From: a virus
Reading direction: 5' to 3' (one strand)
IMG/VR virus record: IMGVR_UViG_3300020420_000572
Coordinates: 1-37,210 of that record
Length of the DNA: 37,210 nt
The position numbers and the translations under genes are program-made. Every line of letters begins with the position of its first letter. Positions within the stretch are counted from its first letter, which is position 1. Below the pieces are notes generated by a model, which made no database searches, was not told the DNA's origin, and was given only the letters and a program-made list of their open reading frames with translations. This document shows positions 30,509 to 37,210 of this stretch, piece after piece.

Positions 30509-31384
30509 TTAGAAATTAGTGCCGGAACCTTCTGCTATACCCGGTGCTGTACCAATTATGTCCGTAGTTGCTGTTCCTGTAATGGCATCATAACTTAAAT
30601 TGGATACTGATTCGTCAATATTACCACCTGCTTGATCACGCCATACCAATCTAAATTGGATTTGTGTTGCATTTGGTGACTGTGCTTCGATGTAATAATC
30701 ATTGGCACTGTAGGCTCCACCACCGCCATCAAATCTTTGGTAGATGTATTGATATGATGAAGTTAATTCGTAATTGCCTAGCGAACCTGATGCACTACCG
30801 CTTCCGCCTGATGCTGTTGTGCCGTGTGCTTTGAAGTCAACATTACCAGCGCCTGATAACATAGTGTTCCAACTGCTGTCTTTTGAACTACCACCTGACA
30901 CTGAACTCGTCAATCTTATAAATCCTCCTTGATTAAAGAAATATCTTCTTGCGTCAGCACTGCCAAATGTTACATCTAATACTAAAGTGATGTCTCCGTT
31001 CCAACTGCCTCTTGTTCTTGATGACGCACTTGTAATCACTTGCTGTCCACCAGCAACTGTTAATCTGTTTGTGCTTATGTTAAGTGCTAATGCTTCGTAT
31101 TGATCCCAACCAGAATAGTTAACGCCGTCAGTGTCTTTGACAAGATCACCTGCACTAACCTGTTGTAATTGGTTACTTGCTGGATTGCCACCATTTTGGT
31201 GTTTGTAACATTTTCTGATGTCTTCGTAGATGGAATTAATTTGCGTTGCTTGAATTATGTCACCTGTTGAAATACTTGAACTGGTTGCAGTTTGACCATA
31301 GCCACTATCACCAGATCCTGTTTCTAAAACATTTGTAATTGATTGTCTTAATGTGTTGTATCTTGTTGCTGTAACTAAAGCCAT
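30509..31384 (-). CDS. Virion/tail structural protein (291 aa)
   Basis: The protein starts MALVTATRYNTLRQSITNVL and continues GSGDSGYGQTATSSSIS, a pattern common to a structural protein in T4-like cyanophage virions. The middle and C-terminal parts are rich in Gly and Ser, with SGGSGSASGSLG (about 194-205), and end in a Thr/Gly/Asn stretch, all consistent with an exposed fibre or appendage. A GTAAATA motif lies 16 bases upstream of the ATG, and AAGGAG precedes it. Its exact structural role is unclear. Confidence 0.85.
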   Translation of the reverse strand: MALVTATRYNTLRQSITNVLETGSGDSGYGQTATSSSISTGDIIQATQINSIYEDIRKCYKHQNGGNPASNQLQQVSAGDLVKDTDGVNYSGWDQYEALALNISTNRLTVAGGQQVITSASSRTRGSWNGDITLVLDVTFGSADARRYFFNQGGFIRLTSSVSGGSSKDSSWNTMLSGAGNVDFKAHGTTASGGSGSASGSLGNYELTSSYQYIYQRFDGGGGAYSANDYYIEAQSPNATQIQFRLVWRDQAGGNIDESVSNLSYDAITGTATTDIIGTAPGIAEGSGTNF

Positions 31385-31395
31385 TATTGCTCCTT

Positions 31396-32862
31396 CTAGT
31401 TATTTACCAGGCGCAATACTACCTCAACAAGTTTCGTGGATTCTTCTGAATTCGATTCTAGGGCAAAACCAATTTGTTCGCCATTTGCGTCTGTTGTTCC
31501 AAAACCGCCACCATTTGCATATACTCTTTCGCCTTTGGAAATAGCACCTTTTACCAAAACTGGTACTCTACCAACAAAAGCAACTGCTTGACCTTCAGCG
31601 TCTTTGTTCATTAAAAATCCTGGATTTTCAGATATTACTCCAAGTACTGGATCACCTGCTTCAACTGATCTTGCTTCTGCATCTCCGCCAATTGATACTA
31701 TTGTTCCCACTGGGTATTCTTGATCTGTTTTGTAAATCTCTGCCAAGTCAGCATAATTTGCCTGCGTTGCTCTACCACTGAAAGTGGTTGCCGCTATTGT
31801 GTTTGTTGCGTCTCTTAATGCAACTGTGTTCACCTGTGCAGTTGTGCTACCTGGATATGATGTACCACCTTGCAATATTGCTGTGGCTGTGTCTGAATTT
31901 CCTTTTAAAGATGTTGCGTGTACCTCATACCATTTGTCGGTTGCAGTACCTAATGTTCTGTTTCCGCTTCCTGGATTGATACCAGTTGTTACAACTTCTG
32001 CAATACTTGTTACAACGTTGTTAACATTTACTTTGAAATCTATTTTCGTTCCAACTTCATTTGCAAGTACACCTTCGTTACCATTTGCTATTGAAACTTT
32101 AAAATCATTTGAATCACCAACAGTAAAACCTGCATCTGCAAATCTTACAATTGAACTAAAATTTGTGCTACCTGATCTCAAGTAATCACTTGCTATAAAA
32201 CCACCTAATCTATCTGAGTTTGAAGCAGTTCCAAAAAATCTGTGATCAGTTGAAGTTACACCGTTAGTTGCCGCTTGAGTATTGACTAATGTAATACCTT
32301 TTTTAATTACGTCAAAGCCTGTAATTGTGTTTGACGATTGAGTTGAGTCTATTGTGAATTCTGTTGAACTGAATGCAACCACTGTCACATTGTTTACTTT
32401 ACCTTCAATTATAAGTTGTTGAGCACCTAAAGTGTCTTGAATCTGTCTACTTGTAAATTGTGTTACTGTTGAACCTACACCTTGTGGACCTACTAAAATA
32501 AAACTAGATCCGTCCCATGCATACAATTGACTGTTAGCAGTGTCCCACCAAAAGTCACCAGTTGTTAAACCTGTTGGAGCAGTTGAACTAATCTCAGCAC
32601 CACCAGTTGTTCTAAATTTAGCACCATCATAAAACTTTAATTTTGAAAGAGAACTGTCAAACCATAACTGACCTGACACTGGTCTTGACGGTGCAGTGCC
32701 TCCAGCAAAGTTTTCCAACATATGCAAGAAGTTTTCGTTTTGAATTTCACCATAACCTGCATAGTTTTTACCTATAAATCTTAGGTTAGTAGTGTTATCA
32801 ATAGTACCGTCTTCTACTGTTGCTATTAATGTTCCTGTAAAATTATTAACTGTATATGCCAT
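31396..32862 (-). CDS. Tail fibre protein, shared N-terminal domain (488 aa)
   Basis: The N-terminal 130 residues (GTIDNTTNLRFIGKNYAGYGE, NENFLHMLENFAG, GQLWFDSS, YDGAKF, GDFWWDT) match two adjacent tail-fibre genes, and the rest is a Thr/Ser/Asn-rich shaft. The C-terminal domain begins about residue 385 with YADLAEIYKTDQEYPVGT, a tip domain common in cyanophage fibres, and ends in VEVVLRLVNN. It is probably a fibre subunit that displays different tips on a shared base. A perfect late promoter motif (complement of 32881-32889) precedes it, and AAAGGG lies just before the ATG. Confidence 0.88.
   Translation of the reverse strand: MAYTVNNFTGTLIATVEDGTIDNTTNLRFIGKNYAGYGEIQNENFLHMLENFAGGTAPSRPVSGQLWFDSSLSKLKFYDGAKFRTTGGAEISSTAPTGLTTGDFWWDTANSQLYAWDGSSFILVGPQGVGSTVTQFTSRQIQDTLGAQQLIIEGKVNNVTVVAFSSTEFTIDSTQSSNTITGFDVIKKGITLVNTQAATNGVTSTDHRFFGTASNSDRLGGFIASDYLRSGSTNFSSIVRFADAGFTVGDSNDFKVSIANGNEGVLANEVGTKIDFKVNVNNVVTSIAEVVTTGINPGSGNRTLGTATDKWYEVHATSLKGNSDTATAILQGGTSYPGSTTAQVNTVALRDATNTIAATTFSGRATQANYADLAEIYKTDQEYPVGTIVSIGGDAEARSVEAGDPVLGVISENPGFLMNKDAEGQAVAFVGRVPVLVKGAISKGERVYANGGGFGTTDANGEQIGFALESNSEESTKLVEVVLRLVNN
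31401..31407 (-). promoter_or_regulatory. Variant late promoter motif GTAAATA (minus strand)
   Basis: GTAAATA on the minus strand has 16 bases to the ATG at 31384 and overlaps the end of the upstream tail-fibre gene. The distance is like that of the perfect motifs, and the core differs by one base from ATAAATA. Confidence 0.4.
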
Positions 32863-32880
32863 ATTGCCCTTTGTTTCTAA

Positions 32881-32889
32881 TATTTATCG
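32881..32889 (-). promoter_or_regulatory. T4-type late promoter-like motif CGATAAATA (minus strand)
   Basis: On the minus strand CGATAAATA has 18 bases to the ATG at 32862, in the 32-base gap between two tail-fibre genes. It matches the plus-strand copies at 1835-1843 and 14898-14906. A late structural gene downstream fits a late promoter. Confidence 0.6.
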
Positions 32890-32894
32890 TTATC

Positions 32895-35108
32895 CTATGT
32901 AATTTCTCTATCAAATTCCCATGCACCACTGTTGACACCAAATTGAAGTATTTTAGTTGTCGGAGCAAAAGTAATTGTACCAGTTACGCCTGTTGGATCA
33001 CTGATATCTTCTAATACTTGTTTGTTTGCTGATCCTACCACTGGAGTTCTTTGAGCAGTACCACTTGATGCATTGTAATTACCACCTAACAATCCACTTG
33101 ATTGTGAATCATAGTTTATTGTAATTGAAACATAGTTAGGTGCTTCCGCTGAAAATTCTGCTGATTGAACAGTGTAGTTTCCATCAATAGTACCTATACC
33201 ACCACTGAATGTTGTGTTTTGTACCACAACCGCTTGTCCTGTTTCATAAAAGTGTGCCGCTGTCATTGTTAATTTTGTAGTTGCGCCTAGTGAGTTATCT
33301 TGTGCGTATGTTGTAACACTAGCAATAGTTCTTTGTGCCGCTGTAATAGTTTGGTCCACTGGTGTAAAGTTTTTGTAAGAACCTAAACTTATACTAGGTA
33401 TACTAAAACCACCTGTTGTTCCATAGTCAAGTGTTCTAATTCTAGCAATAACTCCTTGTGCTCTTGCGGCTATGCTTGAATTGTAGAAAGGACTTGATGG
33501 GTTACCACTTCCTGGTGGTTGCGGACTTGTTGAGTCGTATCCACCTGCTGGAAATAATTTTTCTAGTAATACACCTACAGGAGCATAATTGTTTCCTGCG
33601 TTTGCATTCAATCCTGTAATATCTAATTGCACTCCAATGACTGTGCTTCCATCTGCGTAGGCTTTTGTTGCAACGTCCTGTGCCGCTGTTGGATCTGCAA
33701 CACCTGATATTTTTTTGTTCTGTACTTCTATGCTTGTTGTAGCACTGTCTAATTTTAGTGCGTTGGCATTTAAACTTGTGATTAAACCATCTGTTGGTCC
33801 AATTTTTACATTGGCAATAGTTGCTTGGTTAAGAGTTCCTATTGTAGTAAGACCTGGAGCAGAAGTAACTGTCGAACCTAAAGCGGTTTCAGTTAAAACA
33901 GAATTTGTGTTAATTTTAATTCCTTTACCTGATGCAAGATCAATATTTTCTGAACTTGTCCAAGAATCTGTTCCATCTTTCCATACAAAAGTTTTATTAC
34001 CTTGTGATGAATTTAGTATGATACCACCATCGTCTACTGCGGCATCATTTCCTACTGTGCCGTCATCTTTTTTACCTAAATCAATATTTTTGTCTTCAAC
34101 TACTAAAGTTGTTACATCTATAGATGTTTGTGTTCCACTTACTACAAGGTTACCGTCAATGTTTACATCTCCACCTACATCTAAAGTTTTACTTGGTGAC
34201 GCTTTGAAAATACCTACTCTAGCATTTGTGGCATCAATTTTTATTGCAGAAGTTTCAGCAGGTCTTCTAACTTTTACTTCTACGTCTTGTCCTGTTAATT
34301 GATTTGCTACTGTGAACGCATTGTTTGTGAATTCTAATTTTGTGTTGTTGTTAAGTCCTACCGTCAATCCACCATTGTTTTGGATTGTTATTGCACCTGT
34401 TGTTGTGTCATCACTATCCGCTGTAAGATACTGATCACCAGTTCTTACTATACCTGCACCATCTTTTAATGCTTCCGATACAGTAGATGTTCCAACAAAT
34501 TTGTAATCAGTTCCTACTGTGTTAAAACCTTTTGTAATTGCACCAGTTGTATTTGAACTTGTTACTAGTTCAGTGATTTGAGCACCCGCCGCCGGAGTAA
34601 ATGAAGCGTTACTGTGTACGCCTACTAGGCTACCGCCTACGAACATTTTCACAACATAGTTTGTAATACTTTGTGTATCTAACACACTAACAACTGTGAA
34701 GCCTGAAGTTCCTGATTGTCTTGAATAAGTTGGACCAGCAAGTCTTAAATTTGTTCCATCAAAGAAATATAATTGACTTGCATTGCTGTCAATCCAAAGA
34801 TCACCAGCAACCATGTTAGGTTGTGTTGCTTGAACAGTAACACCACCACTTGCCGTAAATGCCGTTCCGTTGTATACCTTTAATCTATTTTCTGTTGTGT
34901 CGAACCATAACTGACCTCTTGTAGGGTTAGTTGGTGCGGCACTGTTTGCAAAATTTTCTAATAGTTGAATGAAGTTTTCATTTAATACTTCACCAAATCC
35001 TGAATAGTTTCTTCCAATAAGTGTTAAGTCACTAGATGTTGTATCCAATTGACCATCTACTAGGTCAACAAGTAAACTGCCATCTGTTTTGTTCAACTTA
35101 TAACTCAT
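32895..35108 (-). CDS. Large tail fibre protein, shared N-terminal domain (737 aa)
   Basis: The N-terminal 130 residues match the adjacent fibre genes (LTLIGRNYSGFGE, NENFIQLLENFANS, GQLWFDTTENRLKVYNG, GDLWIDSNASQLYFFDG). A long Thr/Ser/Gly/Asn-rich shaft follows, with VVSGTQTSIDVTTLVVEDKNIDLG as a repeat-like stretch. The C-terminal part (after about 560) has PPGSGNPSSPFYNSS and ends in GAWEFDREIT, without an obvious enzymatic tip. It is one base overlapping the upstream fibre gene. It is probably one of the main host-contact fibres. Confidence 0.88.
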   Translation of the reverse strand: MSYKLNKTDGSLLVDLVDGQLDTTSSDLTLIGRNYSGFGEVLNENFIQLLENFANSAAPTNPTRGQLWFDTTENRLKVYNGTAFTASGGVTVQATQPNMVAGDLWIDSNASQLYFFDGTNLRLAGPTYSRQSGTSGFTVVSVLDTQSITNYVVKMFVGGSLVGVHSNASFTPAAGAQITELVTSSNTTGAITKGFNTVGTDYKFVGTSTVSEALKDGAGIVRTGDQYLTADSDDTTTGAITIQNNGGLTVGLNNNTKLEFTNNAFTVANQLTGQDVEVKVRRPAETSAIKIDATNARVGIFKASPSKTLDVGGDVNIDGNLVVSGTQTSIDVTTLVVEDKNIDLGKKDDGTVGNDAAVDDGGIILNSSQGNKTFVWKDGTDSWTSSENIDLASGKGIKINTNSVLTETALGSTVTSAPGLTTIGTLNQATIANVKIGPTDGLITSLNANALKLDSATTSIEVQNKKISGVADPTAAQDVATKAYADGSTVIGVQLDITGLNANAGNNYAPVGVLLEKLFPAGGYDSTSPQPPGSGNPSSPFYNSSIAARAQGVIARIRTLDYGTTGGFSIPSISLGSYKNFTPVDQTITAAQRTIASVTTYAQDNSLGATTKLTMTAAHFYETGQAVVVQNTTFSGGIGTIDGNYTVQSAEFSAEAPNYVSITINYDSQSSGLLGGNYNASSGTAQRTPVVGSANKQVLEDISDPTGVTGTITFAPTTKILQFGVNSGAWEFDREIT

Positions 35109-37123
35109 TAAATTCCTCCACTGTATATGATGTAATTAAGTGTTAAGTACGGGTTCATCACATCAAATAGTTGTCCCGTTGTGCCTGCTAATCCACCTGT
35201 GTTAGGTAATTGTTGTGCGCCGGCTGTGTTGTTTAAATCTGGACCACTTCTAGTTGTTACTTCTGCATCACCTGATGCTCCTGCAATCATTCTAGATGCA
35301 AAGAACTGATCTCCATTGTTTGCTTGGAGATTGTGTTCGTGTTGTGGTAAATTTTCTTTTGTAATTGTTTTCTTTTCTGCACCAGCACCTTGTCCTAGGT
35401 TATCAGCAAATACTGCCGTTGTTCTATCTGCAGAACCTTGTCCCATGTTGTCTTTACCTAATGGGAATCTTCCACGCAAGTCCGGAGTTTTGAATACTGC
35501 CGATGTGCTTGGCGTTCCAAATTGAGTACCTATAACTCCAAACAGTTTGTTGTATGTTGCTCTGCTTATTTCTGCACCATCACACATTAACCAATCTGTA
35601 GGAGCAGTTGCACCTGCATAAATCATAATTGATCCTATTGGTGGTGTAGGTATTGTGTTTACTATAGAACCAACAGTAGTTTTAAATATACCTGTTGTTC
35701 CTGATGTTCTGTTTATTATCAATTCGTCTGATACAGAACTTGTTGTTGTTAAAGTTTGATTTCCTATGAAAGAATTGCTTATAGATGTAGCAAAAGTTTT
35801 AGATGTTCCACCTGTTTGTCCATCAAAACTAAATGATGTTGCTGTAACATCTCCAGTCATATTAAATGTTGATGCTGTTGTTAATTTGTTTGCCTGACCG
35901 GCTGTGCCAGATACTGTTCCACTTACATTTCCAGTTACATTTCCTACAAAATTATTTGCGTATACATTATTGTATTGGTTGTTCGTAGCACCAATGCTGT
36001 GTGTGTTGTTAGCCTGTGGTAAAATATTGTTTGCTGTAACATCTCCTACGATATTTGTAGCGTCACCAACATAAAGTTTTTTGGCTATGCCTACTCCACC
36101 TTTTGCAATTATTGAACCTGAACTTACATTCGTTGCGTCAGTTGTGCTATCGGATTGTATAGAGCCACTTGATAAAATATTACCTGTTACGTCTAATGCT
36201 TGAGTTGGATTAGTTTTGTTTACACCAACTTGTCCTTGCGAACTTACTCTTAATACTGTTGTTGTTTGACCTTGATTGTTTAATCTGAAATCTATTTCTT
36301 CATCTAATGTACTTAATTGGAATATACCTGCTTGATTCTCAACGAACATTTTGAAAGAACCTGCCGCTCCAACTTCTACACCGTCATCTGTTTTTACTTT
36401 AATTGGAAAATTTGTTAAACTTGTTGTATCTGATCTTAAAAAGTTTCCTGCCGCGATAGTTGAAGTACCAACAACAAGGTTTTCTGCCTTTTGTGCCGTA
36501 CCATAAAATTTGCCTACACCGTCGCCAGTGATATTTGCTACACTTAAATTTAATCCTGGATATAAAGTTGAAAATCCTGCTATGTTACTTTTAGGTGTAA
36601 ACTGATCAGAAGCAATGATTGCCACAGTCTTTGCTGAAACTTCTAATTTAACAATACTGTAATTTAAATCATCTGTGCCAGTAACCACAACAGGACTTGC
36701 GCCTGTTGTTAGTCCTGAACTATATTGTGGACCTATAAGTACCCAACCTGTTCCTGTAAACAAGTAAAGTTGTTGTGCATTTGTATCAACCCAAAGGTCA
36801 CCTGTGACGCTTTCTGAAGCACTAGGTTGATTGATTGCTTTTTTAAGTCCACCTGACGCTACCCAATTGGTACCATCATACACTTTCAATTGATCTGTTC
36901 CTGCTGTCGTATCGAACCAAAGTTGTCCTTCAATAGGTCTCGATGGAGCGGTGCTATTTGCAAAATTTTCTAAAAGATGTAGAAAATTTTCTGCAATTAT
37001 TGTACCATATGATGTCGTATTTTTTCCTGGCAGTCTTAAAGTAGTTTCATTATTAATAGTATTGTCATTAATAGTGATAGTACCCTTGTTTATTGCGTCG
37101 GAAAAATTAATGGTATATGCCAT
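35108..37123 (-). CDS. Tail fibre protein with tail-collar tip (671 aa)
   Basis: The protein begins with the shared domain (TTLRLPGKNTTSYG, AENFLHLLENFANS, GQLWFDTTAGTDQLKVYDG). A shaft rich in Asn, Thr and Val follows. From about residue 491 it carries a phage tail-collar domain (IGSIMIYAGATAPTDWLMCDG, FKTPDLRGRFPLG), with NLPQHEH (about 601-607) as a possible metal-binding HxH tip. The collar domain is typical of short-tail-fibre and receptor-binding proteins. GAGGGG, inside the end of the upstream frame, precedes the ATG by 6 bases. Confidence 0.9.
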   Translation of the reverse strand: MAYTINFSDAINKGTITINDNTINNETTLRLPGKNTTSYGTIIAENFLHLLENFANSTAPSRPIEGQLWFDTTAGTDQLKVYDGTNWVASGGLKKAINQPSASESVTGDLWVDTNAQQLYLFTGTGWVLIGPQYSSGLTTGASPVVVTGTDDLNYSIVKLEVSAKTVAIIASDQFTPKSNIAGFSTLYPGLNLSVANITGDGVGKFYGTAQKAENLVVGTSTIAAGNFLRSDTTSLTNFPIKVKTDDGVEVGAAGSFKMFVENQAGIFQLSTLDEEIDFRLNNQGQTTTVLRVSSQGQVGVNKTNPTQALDVTGNILSSGSIQSDSTTDATNVSSGSIIAKGGVGIAKKLYVGDATNIVGDVTANNILPQANNTHSIGATNNQYNNVYANNFVGNVTGNVSGTVSGTAGQANKLTTASTFNMTGDVTATSFSFDGQTGGTSKTFATSISNSFIGNQTLTTTSSVSDELIINRTSGTTGIFKTTVGSIVNTIPTPPIGSIMIYAGATAPTDWLMCDGAEISRATYNKLFGVIGTQFGTPSTSAVFKTPDLRGRFPLGKDNMGQGSADRTTAVFADNLGQGAGAEKKTITKENLPQHEHNLQANNGDQFFASRMIAGASGDAEVTTRSGPDLNNTAGAQQLPNTGGLAGTTGQLFDVMNPYLTLNYIIYSGGI

Positions 37124-37126
37124 TTA

Positions 37127-37210
37127 TTACCCCTCGTTAAAACCTGTTAAACTTTGTACTCTAACAGTGTAATCTATTTGTATCAATCTGTTTAAACTTT
37201 TTTGTACAGG
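37127..37210 (-). CDS. 3' end of an unidentified minus-strand gene (partial)
   Basis: On the minus strand an open frame enters at the window edge, shows 27 codons including LIQIDYTVRVQSLTGFNEG, and ends in tandem stops TAATAA just before the tail-fibre ATG. The ribosome-binding site for the next gene (GAGGGG) lies in its last codons, a common arrangement in this phage. It is probably another virion gene, but the visible part shows no known motif. Confidence 0.55.
   Translation of the reverse strand, partial: PVQKSLNRLIQIDYTVRVQSLTGFNEG

Noticed and set aside
31784-32185. Plus-strand open frame (133 aa) over the 488-aa tail fibre gene
   Set aside because: It is antisense, hydrophobic and low complexity, while the fibre frame continues without interruption.
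33715-34302. Long plus-strand open frame (195 aa) inside the large tail-fibre gene
   Set aside because: It is antisense to a clear fibre protein with repeats and a conserved N-terminus, and its product is low-complexity Val/Ser/Thr/Leu, typical of an antisense shadow.
1-37210. tRNA, rRNA, CRISPR array, insertion sequence or integrase
   Set aside because: No cloverleaf, direct-repeat array, transposase or integrase motif was noticed on either strand; short tRNAs in dense coding sequence cannot be excluded without a scan.

Overview
The window looks like part of a marine T4-like myovirus genome. The reasons are an AT-rich, tightly packed layout with overlapping stop/start codons, a T4 RNase H-like 5'-3' nuclease, four tail-fibre or virion proteins of the kind found in cyanophages and pelagiphages, and short motifs resembling the T4 late promoter (ATAAATA, often CGATAAATA) just upstream of start codons. 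The host cannot be named from sequence alone. An alternative oxidase of the ubiquinol (AOX) type, not the plastid/cyanobacterial PTOX type, points weakly to a respiring heterotroph such as a proteobacterium.

Layout. (1) 1-6616, plus strand: the 3' end of an unknown gene, the FEN/RNase H-type nuclease, small conserved phage proteins, a MoxR-like AAA+ ATPase paired with an HExxH/VWA protein behind a good sigma70-like promoter, then three more small conserved proteins. (2) 6675-7790, plus strand: a tail-fibre protein. (3) 7800-30458: about 22.7 kb of accessory metabolism arranged as alternating-strand cassettes with almost no space between genes. (4) 30509-37123, minus strand: a virion protein and three tandem tail-fibre paralogues, the last with a tail-collar tip, followed by the 3' end of another minus-strand gene.

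The accessory block is the striking part. It encodes seven radical SAM enzymes in several subfamilies (one resembling MJ0619/tetraether-synthase proteins, two with an N-terminal twitch domain, three related CNYxCxYC proteins of which one has a CDGSH-like tail, and one SPASM-like). It also encodes five proteins with 2-oxoglutarate/Fe(II) oxygenase or Asp/Asn-hydroxylase signatures, an alternative oxidase with all six diiron ligands, a QueC-like PP-loop enzyme, two short SDR enzymes, two related kinase-like proteins, a GNAT-like protein, an SGNH hydrolase, a methyltransferase, four glycosyltransferase-like proteins and two tiny membrane peptides.

The largest cassette is 13 minus-strand genes (30458 down to 19529), each overlapping the next, starting at a near-perfect TTGACT-17-TATAAT promoter. 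Because the block sits between tail-fibre genes and is rich in glycosyl, sugar-like and radical chemistry, my best inference is that it builds or remodels a surface glycan or peptide modification on the virion or host. No direct evidence identifies the substrate. No tRNA, rRNA, CRISPR array, insertion sequence or integrase was seen, and no stretch longer than 300 bases lacks a gene.
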